From: Helichrysum umbraculigerum
Lineage: Eukaryota; Streptophyta; Magnoliopsida; Asterales; Asteraceae
DNA: 64,000 bases
Reading direction: 5' to 3'
Assembly: GCA_949592205.1 (NCBI GenBank)
Contig: CATIUR010000001.1
Location: forward strand, 38,581,001 to 38,645,000
Shown: in pieces, positions 11,156-21,737 of the stretch
Numbering within the stretch: the first letter of the stretch is position 1
How the letters are laid out: each line of letters begins with the position of its first letter
Position numbers and translations under genes: made by a program
Notes under the pieces: model-generated
The model's database searches: none
Told to the model about the DNA's origin: nothing
What the model saw: only the letters and a program-made list of their open reading frames with translations

Positions 11156-12270
11156 CTCTGCTATCAAGTTTAGCTAGCTATTTTTGTTTAAAAGCTTCAT
11201 GTATTTTAATAAATTGAATATCTATTATATCTTCATTCGATCTATATTTTATTCTCCTATATTTTTTCTTAAATTGATTTAGTTAGTATTCTAAGTTGTA
11301 ACTAGATCAGTGAAAGATAATATAGTAAAAGATTACATAGTTCATATCAGACATAATCTATACTCATTGTTTTTAATCTTAAAAAAATATATATAATAAA
11401 AAATATATATATATATATATTAAAAAATAATAATAATAATAATAATAATAATAATTTCAGAGGCCTATTCCTTCCCTAGCTGATCTTGTTAGTATTCTAA
11501 GCTGTAACTTTTTCAGTGAAAGATAAGTCTCTGAGATTACATTTTGTTTTAATAAACAACACTCACATTCAAGAATAAAAACCATAATTCATATTTGTTA
11601 GTGATCAAATCTCTATGACTTAGTAAGTATTCTAAGTTGTGACTAAGTCAGTGGGATAACATCTCAGGCAAATGGAAAATTATGATTAATATTCTTGAAT
11701 ATGAGTGTTTTTTTTTTTTTATATACTCTCACATGAATATAAGTTTCTGTGACTCCCTGATCCTTTCATCAATAATAGTGAAGGGATGTATCACAAAAAT
11801 CGCACCTCTGACACTATTTCTTTCTTACATCACGTATACTTTTCCGGCGCACCTCTCAAATCACCATTAATACCACCAAGTTTCACAATCATCACCCCTA
11901 TCCCATTTAACACCATCAATGATCACCCCTATGCCACCTCTACTTACCACCATCATCAACCACGATGATCCATTTTTCACCACATAATTCTCACATAACT
12001 CCATTATAAAAACGACTTTTCATCTCATATTCACATAACTTCTATTTTTCGATCATTCCCTTCTCACTCTGTTATAAATTTTTTTTTTCAAAGATAGCAA
12101 GATCAAAATCAAGTTTTATCTACATCATTTCTACAAGTTTAAAGCTTTTCAAGCCTATGTAGAAACACAGATCTTGCTAAAATAATTTCAAAAAAAAAAA
12201 AAAACAACTCTTTTGAATAAAACTTCTTGACGAAAAACAGAGCACAACAAAGTTTTTCCCATTTGCTCTC
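11156..12270 (+). other. Sirevirus region between pol and extra ORF
   Basis: No convincing gene. It holds three diverged copies of a motif, TAGTATTCTAAGTTGTAACT followed by CAGTGAAAGATAA, near 11284, 11490 and 11623, spaced about 206 and 133 bp. An AT then TAA microsatellite lies at 11388-11453. The rest is AT-rich, with a C/A-rich stretch at 11870-12000. Confidence 0.6.
11388..11453. repeat. AT and TAA microsatellite
   Basis: Alternating AT at about 11388-11420 followed by a run of TAA units to 11453. Confidence 0.9.
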
Positions 12271-12904
12271 ATGTTTTTCATTTTGGGACTATCTGTGTCC
12301 CAGTATGTAACTTTTGTACATATGCTTGATTCTGCCCCCCAATCGACCATATCACTGACAAAACCCACAGTGATCAAAACTGGTCAACCACCATCAAAGA
12401 AAACCTCACCAACCTTTGCAAGAAATTTCAAAAAGAAGACATTTTCGGACGCCAAGGATGAAACAGGGTCTGAACGTTCAGTCACTGTGGGCATCCTTGC
12501 TAAAAACAAGCTTTCAAATCACAAACTTTTATTGAGTCAACCCATGAGCCACTCATTATTCTCACAAAAGAATGATGTTTTAAACAAAGGGCAAGTGACA
12601 TCAGTGAGTGATAACACACTCTTCGCTGGTGTCACATCACTGGCTACTGACCCGAGCTATCTCTCATCTCTCACTGCACCAGCTGTCAATGTCTCTCTCC
12701 AGTCACAGGGAGAGATACAAGCTGATCTCTCTGTTTTTAATGATCCATTAGCTAAAACACAAGCTGATGATGATGAGAAAACCAATCACCTATTACAAAC
12801 GAATCAAATATTTGCTGCAGTATTTCATGCTATCATCAAGGGGGAGAAATATTCAAGTGCTACTGATGATACCAAAGAAACACTGATCTATTTTGTGATA
12901 TTAT
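12271..12904 (+). pseudogene. Sirevirus extra ORF after pol (interrupted)
   Basis: ORF of at least 211 codons starting ATG at 12271, in the place where sireviruses often carry an additional, sometimes env-like, ORF. The N-terminus is mildly hydrophobic (MFFILGLSVSQYVTFVHML), then a Ser/Thr/Lys-rich middle; no other membrane segment is evident. It is cut at 12904 by the Athila-like insertion. If the insertion and one ATTAT are removed, the same frame stays open to a TAA near 19891-19893, about 80 more codons. No recognised domain, and I cannot assign a function. Confidence 0.6.
12900..12904. repeat. Target-site duplication ATTAT, left copy
   Basis: ATTAT at 12900-12904 matches 19647-19651 on the other side of the inserted element. 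Confidence 0.88.
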
Positions 12905-13638
12905 TAATAGCATCAAATAGTACTACTTTTATATACTAATATTCCCCTATTTCTGTATACTTTTATTATAATTATTTAATAATATGTAGGTATTTCGTTC
13001 ATATTTACAAAATAGTTAGAAATTGAGCTTAAATTAGAAAAGAAACGAAAAATAAGTTAAATAGAGTAATTTTTGTATAAAAGTTAGTTGTACCTAAATA
13101 TGATTGGGACAAAGTAGTTAAAAAAGTGATAAAAATAAATAAAGTGTGTAAATATTTGAGTTCGAAAAGTTAAATGAGTTGAGTAAAAATAGTTAGATTG
13201 TATATTTATTGTAGTTTATGAGTTGGACCAAATAATTATTTGGGCTAAATAATAGTAGTTAGTAATAATCATAAAGTTAATAATATTAAAATAAATATAA
13301 TAGATAGATCATTAGCATACGTACTTACGTAGTATATATATTAACTTAACATAATAATAATATTAATATTAATAATATAAAATGATGATGATCTATGTTA
13401 AATAATGAGATGATGATGTTTGTTTAGGCTAAAAGATGGATCACGTGATGCGCAGGAAGTGGCAGCCCAAGTTCAAATTCAAGTCAAAGTTTTATCTAAA
13501 GTCAAAGGCCCAATTTAATGAGGTAGGTGGAGCATATGTCGGTTTAGCAAAAGTGATTGGACGGTGAGCATTTAATGCTGGTTGGTGGAAAACGCGTGAG
13601 GCTACAGCAAGTTCTTGGAGGAGACGCCAACTTTGATC

Positions 13639-13671
13639 CATACGCCGTATGATTAATTCATACGCCGTATG
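13639..13671. promoter_or_regulatory. Two palindromes 20 bp apart, upstream of TATA
   Basis: CATACGCCGTATG at 13639-13651 and again at 13659-13671. With flanks they form a larger near-palindrome, ATCCATACG to CGTATGGAT. They end 18 bp before the TATA box. Conserved in the other LTR at 18465-18477 and 18485-18497. Confidence 0.8.
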
Positions 13672-13689
13672 GATTTGATCCACTACGGA

Positions 13690-13697
13690 TATAAATA
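13690..13697 (+). promoter_or_regulatory. TATA box of LTR
   Basis: TATAAATA followed by GCAGCCTCC. Same site at 18516-18523 in the other LTR. The position in the middle of the LTR fits a U3/R boundary. Confidence 0.75.
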
Positions 13698-14827
13698 GCA
13701 GCCTCCGCAGACGACTTTAGGAGAGACTTTTCATCATTTTTTGTGTACAATAATATTAGGGTACGAAATAATTTAGTTTAGGGTTTATTATTTCAAGTTT
13801 CAAGGTTACTTTTGGAGGCACGAAAAGCTACGGTTGAAGTCATTTCACTTTATCTTTTTGTGATTCATTATTCGGTTTGTATCTACTTTTTATTTAATTC
13901 AATTACAATTATGTTTTTGATATTGAATATTTTGTTTTATGCATATCGTATGATGAATTGATATTTAGTATTTGTGTAGTAGTGAAACTTAGATTATGAT
14001 TATTGAATGATTATATTGCATATTGGCTAAGTTATTTGATTGAAGATTATTATATTCCCCGTGTAACCTTAGTTGTTGGTGCTTATTAGCTTTTACTCCT
14101 TAACGTGGTTAATAATATTAATGATATTGAGTTCCTTTAGTTTTATTAATTATTGATGATTAGTGAATCTAGGTTTATTTAATCATTGCTAAATATGTTG
14201 AGTCTGATAGGTTAAGAAAGTAAAGTTAATAACCTAAAATGAATAAGTTAATAAGAGATTATTAATAGGTATTGTTGAAGAATTCGTACCGCGAGGGTGA
14301 ATTATAATAGATCGTGAATGCTTAATGCACAATTTAGGGAAACCTTAAATTGTAGGGATTAGTTGGACCCGAAACGTTGGCTAATTCACATTCAATTTAA
14401 TATTCATTGAAGAATTTGGTATTAAGTTGATATAAAAGAAATCACAATTGAATAATCAATATGCAATCAATCGGGATATATGAATCTGAGTGGAGTTACT
14501 ACACAATTGTTTATTCCTTCCTATTGTTTTATTTATTTATTTCTTTTATTTAAGTTTTATTTAGTTTAATTATTTTCAATTATTATTTACAATCTCATGT
14601 TCGTACGGAACTAAAACGTCCCCCTTTATTTACTGTTTTCTTAGTTAATTATTATTTTCTATTTTAATTAATAAACCACTATTCCTGTGTTCCTGAGATC
14701 GACCTGGACTTACCATAGCTATACTATTCCGATCGGGTATTCTTGCCTGGTTGTGTGATAGTATTAATAAGGTATTTTCAGTTATAAATTATAAAACAAG
14801 ACGCGCTTTCACACGCATCAAGTTTTT

Positions 14828-14845
14828 TGGCGCCGCTGCCGGGGA
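14828..14845 (+). promoter_or_regulatory. Primer-binding site, Athila type
   Basis: TGGCGCCGCTGCCGGGGA, 7 nt after the LTR end, the site typical of Athila/Tat elements. Confidence 0.9.
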
Positions 14846-15010
14846 CTTTTAACTGGTTGAACTATTCTGTCGGGGAACTCTTAACTGGTTGAACTATTCT
14901 GCCGGGGACTCTTAACTGGTTGAACTATTCTGCCGGGGAACTCTTAACTGGTTGAACTATTCTACCGGGGAACACTTAACCGGTTGAACTTTTTTTCTAC
15001 CGGGGAACGG
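14839..15010 (+). repeat. 31-34-bp tandem repeat starting in the primer site
   Basis: About five units of CCGGGGA followed by ACTCTTAACTGGTTGAACTATTCT. Each unit reproduces the 3' end of the primer-binding site. The related element at 36840-45114 has a single copy of this sequence next to its primer site. Confidence 0.85.
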
Positions 15011-15130
15011 TGTTGTTTATTATTTAAATTGGAAATTTATTTTAGTTAAAAAAAAAAAATTGGAAATTTTTTTTTTTTTAGTTAGTTTTTATTTTATTTT
15101 CTTTTCTACTCTTTTTCTTTTTCTTTTAGT

Positions 15131-16030
15131 TTGACAGGTATGTCTCAGAACATGAATAATGTTCCTGTGAATTTTCAAAACTCGAGAAACGTTCGCATGT
15201 TGACTAAAGAGGAATTGAAGCAATCTTTAGATGAGATGATAGCATATTGGAATAAGGATCTAATTTTAGAGGATATGGAAAGCGATAAGGTGAAAAATTT
15301 TGACAAACCAAAAGATGGAGGATATAAGGCAAAACCAAAATTAAAAAAATATAAGCCTTCACCTTTATCGGAAGAAATTGTTAAAAAGTACACACCTCCG
15401 CCTCCTTATCCAGCTGCTTTGTATAGAAAGTACAATGAAGTTGAAGGATCAATTTTTCCAAAGCTTAAGAAAGATACTGTTAAAAGTTTATCTCGTCCAG
15501 TGATTGTGAAAGCTACGCAATCTATGGAGACATCAAGTGAAAGAGTGGAAGAAACGAAGACTATTGGCCACAGTCAAGGAGATTCCATTCAACAACTTGA
15601 GGAGATGATTCAAATAGATAAGTATTCTCAATCCTCTGACTCTTTATTTTCTAATGAGATTTTTAGTGAAATTGAACAGGAAGAAGATATGGAGATAGAT
15701 TGGTTGCCTTTGCCAAAATATGATCACTATGATTCTGATGAGGAAATACTCTCGTTACTTGATTGTAATGAAGAGGAAATTCTTGAATTGAGAAACCGAG
15801 ATGGGGTTATGTCAGAAGACGAATTAGTGGCTACTAGGAATACAGCTATTGATGACACTTCATCATTATACCAAGAGGTGAATCACCAGGAAAATGATGA
15901 TCAAGCAATGGTAAGGATTGGAGGAGAAATTGAAAACAGAACTTGTGGTAATCTGACATCAACCAGCAGTTGGATTAAAACTCCGCCAACGGTTGAAGTA
16001 TCTATAAACACAAGTTCGTTGTTTTACTAA
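15131..16030 (+). CDS. ORF of non-autonomous Athila-like element
   Basis: 299 codons, the only sizeable ORF of the element. The N-terminus does not look like a gag core. Around residues 85-100 is YTPPPPYPAAL, the same block that links gag to protease in the Athila polyprotein at 40182-43052 (YTPPLPYPAAL). The rest is acidic (SDEEILSLLDCNEEEI near residue 210), with no zinc finger and no DLGAS protease motif. It seems to be a rearranged gag-linker remnant that stayed open. Role unknown; it could be a decoy or packaging protein, which is speculation. Confidence 0.6.
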   Translation: MTGMSQNMNNVPVNFQNSRNVRMLTKEELKQSLDEMIAYWNKDLILEDMESDKVKNFDKPKDGGYKAKPKLKKYKPSPLSEEIVKKYTPPPPYPAALYRKYNEVEGSIFPKLKKDTVKSLSRPVIVKATQSMETSSERVEETKTIGHSQGDSIQQLEEMIQIDKYSQSSDSLFSNEIFSEIEQEEDMEIDWLPLPKYDHYDSDEEILSLLDCNEEEILELRNRDGVMSEDELVATRNTAIDDTSSLYQEVNHQENDDQAMVRIGGEIENRTCGNLTSTSSWIKTPPTVEVSINTSSLFY

Positions 16031-16289
16031 TATGAAGATCCTTTTTGGCAATTCGATCGGAAGGAAAGTTTCTCTCAACTTTTGGAAAATCATGGAGCAT
16101 CAAGGAATGAATCAATGCCTGCCATAAACGATAAGTATTTATTTGCTTTAATTTTACTAAATTTACATTTTTGGATTACTTATCGATATTACCATCCATG
16201 CTTACTTTTAAGTGTGGGGAAAGTCAAGAGATTTTTAGGTAAGTAAGGTTGGAGTCAAGCTAGTGACTCGAACAAAAACAAGCGCTTCT

Positions 16290-16303
16290 CGGGTGGCAAC
16301 CCG
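16290..16303 (+). other. Conserved stem-loop, CGGGT-GGCA-ACCCG
   Basis: Perfect 5-bp stem with a GGCA loop, preceded by AACAAGCGCTT. Equivalent stem-loops with different stem bases lie 50 nt past integrase at 26943-26960 and 37891-37904. Confidence 0.7.
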
Positions 16304-16687
16304 TGCTTGTATATTATGTATAATTTTTATTTTGCGTTTTTGGTATTTTATTTTTATACGTTTAATGTTCTTTGCTACTTTTTGAAGTTGGCAACCAATT
16401 TAGTTGAAATTGGAATTTTTGGAAGAACTTTGTGGGTGTGTTCCCTGGAAACCCTCACGAGATTATAACTCGTCCACTTGGGATACCGAGGGGTTTAAAG
16501 GCTTATTGCATATGCTAAATGCAATCGTGATTAACTACGAAAGTGTGTGCTGTTGTATATTTTTGAATAAAGATCGGAAGATGACCCATTACGCCGAACC
16601 AGCTCAAGATAATTGCGCCATATTCAGGGGAGTTTTTCGTTCTAATTTCTTTTCTTCCTTTTCTCACTTTTATTTTTACTTGTTTAT

Positions 16688-16722
16688 ATACAATGGGGAC
16701 ATTGTATAATTTAAGTGTGGGG
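16688..16722 (+). other. Hairpin plus purine-tract-like motif
   Basis: ATACAATG (16688-16695), loop GGGA, CATTGTAT (16700-16707), then TAAGTGTGGGG at 16712-16722. The same arrangement is inverted at 37539-37573 and, with other stem bases, at 25705-25738. Confidence 0.7.
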
Positions 16723-17715
16723 ATGGGATCGGTAGAAAAGAAATTTTACTTGTCCTTATATTATAATTTTGTTAAATTTTCATCAGATTTAAAAATTTTG
16801 AGTTAAAAACTAGGTATTTATTAGTTAGAATATTTTTGTTAAAAGTTTTGTTTTATATTTAAAAGTTTAGACTTTAATGTGGATTAACTATTTTGTACAT
16901 ATAATGTAAGAAACTTAATAATGAGTAATATATAGTTACTTGATATGATGTACTAATAGGCAATCTATATGAGTATTTCTGAATTGTAAGAAATTAATAA
17001 AATAACTTGTATATTATTTTATGATACATAATATGATGTATGATATAAAAAGTCTTAATTCTTAGATTTATCATGCAATAATTTTATATGTCTTGATACT
17101 TATATGAATACATTTGGGGGTATATATTTATGGTTTCCTCTGTTATACGAAAGTATAGACCTGGTCTCTATTAAAATATATACTCAACATTAAGCAAACA
17201 CAAGTCAAAAGTACTTGAAAATTCTTAAAAATAAAAGATACCTAATGAGGTCGCCAAAATGGTTTGACCAAGTCTGGTTTTGCTTAAACCTGAATCAAGT
17301 TATGTCGCTCTGTTGCATGAAAATGCAGACCTGTCACCAATGTCTTGATTCTTAAAAATGGATTTCATGTATTTATTTTGAATATAGAAGTAAATTGCAT
17401 GATTAAGTTTAAGAGTATATCATATGTGGAAATCGTAAGTAATATATATATTAACAATAAAGGTGTATTCAGAAATATAAGTATAGATTGTTTAAAGCGG
17501 ATAAGTATATTAGTAATCATTCATGGACTATATGTTGCACTTATAATAATAATTTTTATTTGTACTTTATAGTTATCCATGTTAATTAAATTGTTTAAAG
17601 TTTTAAATTATGAAACAAGATTTTTAATTTGAGTATTTTGATTATTAAATATTAGTTTGATGCTTATCAGTTTTAGATGATGAAAATGTATTCTACTTGA
17701 GGACAAGCAGAACTT

Positions 17716-17730
17716 AAGTGTGGGGATATT
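17716..17730 (+). promoter_or_regulatory. Polypurine tract before 3' LTR
   Basis: TAAGTGTGGGGATAT directly precedes the LTR start at 17731, the usual Athila-type plus-strand primer. Confidence 0.7.
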
Positions 17731-19646
17731 TAATAGCATCAAATAGTACTACTTTTATATACTAATATCCCCCTATTTCTGTATACTTTTATTATAATTA
17801 TTTAATAATATGTAGGTATTTCGTTCATATTTACAAAATAGTTAGAAATTGAGCTTAAATTAGAAAAGAAACGAAAAATAAGTTAAATAGAGTAATTTTT
17901 GTATAAAAGTTAGTTGTACCTAAATATGATTGGGACAAAGTAGTTAAAAAAGTGATAAAAATAAATAAAGTGTGTAAATATTTGAGTTCGAAAAGTTAAA
18001 TGAGTTGAGTAAAAATAGTTAGATTGTATATTTATTGTAGTTTATGAGTTGGACCAAATAATTATTTGGGCTAAATAATAGTAGTTAGTAATAATCATAA
18101 AGTTAATAATATTAAAATAAATATAATAGATAGATCATTAGCATACGTACTTAAGTAGTATATATATTAACTTAACATAATAATAATATTAATATTAATA
18201 ATATAAAATGATGATGATCTATGTTAAATAATGAGATGATGATGTTTGTTTAGGCTAAAATATGGATCACGTGATGCGCAGGAAGTAGCAGCCCAAGTTC
18301 AAATTCAAGTCAAAGTTTTATCTAAAGTCAAAGGCCCAATTTAATGAGGTAGGTGGAGCATATGTCGGTTTAGCAAAAGTGATTGGACGGTGAGCATTTA
18401 ATGCTGGTTGGTGGAAAACGCGTGAGGCTACAGCAAGTTCTTGGAGGAGACGCCAACTTTGATCCATACGCCGTATGATTAATTCATACGCCGTATGGAT
18501 TTGATCCACAGCGGATATAAATAGCAGCCTCCGCAGACGACTTTAGGAGAGACTTTTCATCATTTTTTGTGTACAATAATATTAGGGTACGAAATAATTT
18601 AGTTTAGGGTTTATTATTTCAAGTTTCAAGGTTACTTTTGGAGGCACGAAAAGCTACGGTTGAAGTCATTTCACTTTATCTTTTTGTGATTCATTATTCG
18701 GTTTGTATCTACTTTTTATTTAATTCAATTACAATTATGTTTTTGATATTGAATATTTTGTTTTATGCATATCGTATGATGAATTGATATTTAGTATTTG
18801 TGTAGTAGTGAAACTTAGATTATGATTATTGAATGATTATATTGCATATTGGCCAAGTTATTTGATTGAAGATTATTATATTCCCCGTGTAACCTTAGTT
18901 GTTGGTGCTTATTAGCTTTTACTCCTTAACGTGGTTAATAATATTAATGAGATTGAGTTCCTTTAGTGTTATTAATTATTGATGATTAGTGAATCTAGGT
19001 TTATTTAATCATTGCTAAATATGTTGAGTCTGATAGGTTAAGAAAGTAAAGTTAATAACCTAAAATGAATAAGTTAATAAGAGATTATTAATAGGTATTG
19101 TTGAAGAATTCGTACCGCGAGGGTGAATTATAATAGATCGTGAATGCTTAATGCACAATTTAGGGAAACCTTAAATTGTAGGGATTAGTTGGACCCGAAA
19201 CGTTAGCTAATTCACATTCAATTTAATATTCATTGAAGAATTTGGTATTAAGTTGATATAAAAGAAATCACAATTGAATAATCAATATGCAATCAATCGG
19301 GATATATGAATCTGAGTGGAGTTACTACACAATTGCTTATTCCTTCCTATTGTTTTATTTATTTATTTCTTTTATTTAAGTTTTATTTAGTTTAATTATT
19401 TTCAATTATTATTTACAATCTCATGTTCGTACGGAACTAAAACGTCCCCCTTTATTTACTGTTTTCTTAGTTAATTATTATTTTCTATTTTAATTAATAA
19501 ACCACTATTCCTGTGTTCCTGAGATCGACCTGGACTTACCATAGCTATACTATTCCGATCGGGTATTCTTGCCTGGTTGTGTGATAGTATTAATAAGGTA
19601 TTTTCAGTTATAAATTATAAAACAAGACGCGCTTTCACACGCATCA
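17731..19646 (+). repeat. 3' LTR of non-autonomous Athila-like element
   Basis: Same length and ends as 12905-14820, with palindromes at 18465 and 18485 and TATA at 18516-18523. Confidence 0.92.
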
Positions 19647-19651
19647 ATTAT
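19647..19651. repeat. Target-site duplication ATTAT, right copy
   Basis: Pairs with 12900-12904. Confidence 0.88.
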
Positions 19652-20318
19652 CAAGGGGGAGAAAACGTGCAAATGAATGCAAAAACCAATGTTGCTCATG
19701 CAACAAATCGCTGATACTTGGAAATCATATCATTGTTGAAATCACTGATGCTATCAAAGTAGCTGATACTTGGAAATCATATCACATGTATTTCCTGTAT
19801 TTGAGTTACAATTTTCTTGGCGATTTTATTCAATATTTGTGCCACTTCAGCTTAGCAATGAATCCTTCTCTATCCGCATCAGCTACAACCTAAGTATCTG
19901 AAGATGAAGGTTCATTGATTTTCAGTCGGTTAAAGCTTCGTGAAAAGATGTCATGCTGAAGATTGTAGGTTTGAAAGTCTTAAATCACTGTCTCATCTGA
20001 TCGCTGAAGATAGCAGGAATCTCTGCTATTTATCTAATTGCTGAAGATGGTAGATTTAAAGTTTATAATAAAATAGATATATTGTAACTGAAAAACTATC
20101 TGTACTTTATATTTTGCAGTTCAATAATATCTGATCATTTGAGAAAACCAAAGTGCAAAACTCAGATCATATCAAAAGAATCCAAAAAAAAAAGATAAAT
20201 GAATGGATCACAAGTACAAGTCACTGAATGTTTAAAATCTTAAACACTGACTATAAACTTTTCTCAGCAACCAGTTTGTCTAGGGAGCTTCGATCACAAT
20301 CATTTAGGGGGAGATTTT
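19652..20318 (+). other. Sirevirus 3' internal region up to the LTR
   Basis: Resumes the Sirevirus after the insertion with AAGGGGGAGAAAA (19653-19665). The upstream ORF stays open to about 19893. A 24-nt phrase CGCTGATACTTGGAAATCAT occurs at 19709 and again (as AGCTGATACTTGG) near 19761. The true polypurine tract is AGGGGGAGA at 20306-20314, 4 nt before the LTR. No other gene seen. Confidence 0.7.
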
Positions 20319-20320
20319 TG

Positions 20321-20391
20321 AGTCACTGGTCGCTGACCATGTTAAGTCACTGGTCACTGACCATGTTAAGTCACTGGTCGCTGACCAACTC
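20321..20391. repeat. 24-bp tandem triplicate with inverted core
   Basis: AGTCACTGGTCGCTGACCAT repeated at 20321, 20345 and 20369. Each unit contains TGGTC and GACCA facing each other over 3 nt. Confidence 0.85.
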
Positions 20392-20932
20392 AACGTAACA
20401 CTACTCGATGAAGAAATGAATTGTATCAAAGCTGCTGTTGCTGAAGATTGGTTTCGCTGATCGTCATTCATTTTGTTTGATATACTGAGGAAGATTTAAA
20501 GCTCAACTTGGTGTGTCGCTGATCAACGTCAGCGAGAGCTTTACTTCTTCAAATCAATAAAGGCAAAAGTCACTGCCAGAATAACAGCTAGTCACTGAAG
20601 ATCTTTAGTTCAAGTCATTCTACAAGAGCATGTTAGCTCGCAGTGAGTGAGGAGGATTACTACATCTTCAGGGACTATTCAATAAAGCCTCTCAATCATC
20701 AAGTACTAAAAAGTAATGTACTTATCTATACATCAGCAAGAGTGTTCCAAGTTTGAAGTATGTCCGAAAGATTACGTGGCAGCAAGTGATTGGTTTTAAA
20801 GTAACGAGATATTTGCGGTAACAGAATTGGGACCTGCTGAATGTCGGTTCATAAGAGATCAAGCCAATCAAGCAGCGACACGTGTCATTCCAAGATCCTA
20901 TTTTGTAAGCAATATTTTAGGAACTCTTGTAT

Positions 20933-20940
20933 TATAAATA
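20933..20940 (+). promoter_or_regulatory. TATA box of Sirevirus LTR
   Basis: TATAAATA in GTATTATAAATAGTTCAGTG, about 615 bp into the LTR. Confidence 0.7.
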
Positions 20941-21405
20941 GTTCAGTGTTTTGTACTGTAGAGGCTAGTCGTTCAATCGTACTTATCACTTGTGTGTCAG
21001 TGATTAGTTTGTCTAGAGTACGTATTAACGATCCAGCGAGTGAACAGTCAGCGTGTTTGTCCACTGTTGTTCATCTCATTTGTAATAGATTAGCTAAGTG
21101 TTTGAATTGGATTAACTTTGGTTAATCCATTCCGCATTCAACACTTGAGAATTGTATGATCAATATAATTCATCATTTAGCTATCGTTACTTTGTTGCTT
21201 TGATATTGTCATATCCATAATTTGTTATATCTTGTTACTATTGCTTATACTCTGTCTCTATGAATCAATTTAAAACTAATCAATTAACTTAGCTAAAATC
21301 TGAAAAAGTTTTAAATTGTATTCAACCCCCCCCCCCCTTCTACAATTAAACTTTACACTTTGTGATTCCAAATCACTAACTGATAGTGATTACGGGACTC
21401 TCAAT

Positions 21406-21417
21406 TGGTATCAGAGC
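21406..21417 (+). promoter_or_regulatory. Primer-binding site (tRNA-iMet) of Sirevirus copy 2
   Basis: TGGTATCAGAGC two nt after the LTR end. Confidence 0.92.
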
Positions 21418-21451
21418 TGAGTTGGTTTAAATTCAAATAACCAGGTCTGCA

Positions 21452-21737
21452 ATGGAATCAGTAAAGTACAGCTGTGTTGACTCTGATTATCAGAAGGGAA
21501 ATGGTTCTACAACCAAACCTCCAACTTTTGATCCATCAAGGATTGAAACTTGGATGTCCCGAATGATGATGTTTTTAGACCTAATTGATGACCGTCTCTG
21601 TAATACAATAACAAATGGTCCCCACATCCCAACCACAATTGTTCCTGCTGTCATGGCTACAGCTACTACTCCTGCTATACCAGAAATGGTTGTGCCCAAA
21701 AGAGAGGAACAATGGTCAGATGAGGATAGACGATTGG
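21452..21737 (+). pseudogene. Sirevirus copy 2 gag, N-terminal part
   Basis: ATG at 21452, 35 nt after the primer site: MESVKYSCVDSDYQ, then RIETWMSRMMMFLDLIDDRL, a copia gag beginning. It is interrupted after DEDRRL by the Athila LTR. The reading continues after the TSD at 35207 with VRLDKQAKIYIGMALP. Confidence 0.85.
21733..21737. repeat. Target-site duplication ATTGG, left copy
   Basis: ATTGG at 21733-21737 equals 35202-35206, just outside the two Athila LTR ends. Excision restores the gag frame. Confidence 0.93.

Larger units (their letters stand above)
12905..14820 (+). repeat. 5' LTR of non-autonomous Athila-like element
   Basis: TAATAGCATC to CACACGCATCA. Only scattered substitutions separate it from 17731-19646. 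It contains the TATA box at 13690 and paired palindromes at 13639 and 13659. Confidence 0.92.
16031..17730 (+). other. 3' non-coding region of non-autonomous element
   Basis: Holds conserved structural modules: the hairpin at 16290-16303; a block at about 16420-16555 nearly identical to the inverse of 37690-37845; the hairpin plus purine tract at 16688-16722; and paired GAAA-loop hairpins at 17144-17157 and 17314-17327. TAAGTGTGGGG occurs at about 16210, 16712 and 17716. A possible 101-codon ORF at 16404-16709 covers the conserved block, but the homologous block in the other element has a stop. Confidence 0.7.
12905..19646 (+). mobile_element. Non-autonomous Athila-like Ty3 element
   Basis: Two equal 1,916-bp LTRs (12905-14820 and 17731-19646) with TSD ATTAT, the TGGCGCCGCTGCCGGGGA primer site at 14828-14845 and an AAGTGTGGGGAT tract before the 3' LTR. 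The 2.9-kb internal part has one ORF and no protease, RT or integrase. The LTRs and 3' region resemble the minus-strand element at 36840-45114, its likely pol donor or a relative of it. The LTRs begin TA rather than TG. Confidence 0.9.
1..21403 (+). mobile_element. Sirevirus-like Ty1/copia retrotransposon, copy 1 (5' end outside window)
   Basis: Sense-strand copia element in three pieces, 1-208, 7605-12904 and 19652-21403, separated by two later insertions. Domain order is gag zinc knuckle, protease, integrase, reverse transcriptase, RNase H, then an extra ORF after pol, then AGGGGGAGA and an LTR at 20319-21403. Copia order (integrase before RT), the extra ORF after pol and the RT sequence style place it in the SIRE/Sirevirus group by general family knowledge. 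Stops at 154-156, 7673-7675, 8750-8752 and 9683-9685 make it defective. The 5' LTR and gag start are to the left of the window. Confidence 0.85.
20319..21403 (+). repeat. Sirevirus LTR shared by two copies
   Basis: Starts TGAGTCACTGG after the purine tract and ends CGGGACTCTCA two nt before a tRNA-iMet primer site. It is therefore the 3' LTR of copy 1 and the 5' LTR of copy 2. It contains a 24-bp triplicate at its start (20321-20391), the inverted repeat TCGCTGA/TCAGCGA at 20516-20535, TATAAATA at 20933-20940 and a run of C near 21327. Its last 57 bp recur at 36174-36230. Start position is inferred from the purine tract. Confidence 0.8.

Noticed and set aside
12271..12939. True envelope gene of the Sirevirus
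   Set aside because: Only one weak hydrophobic N-terminal stretch; no second membrane span or recognisable envelope features, and the last codons come from the inserted LTR.
17144..17327. Hammerhead-type ribozyme because of CTCTGTT-stem-GAAA-stem
   Set aside because: GAAA is a hairpin loop here, and the CTGATGA core and cleavage-site arrangement are missing.
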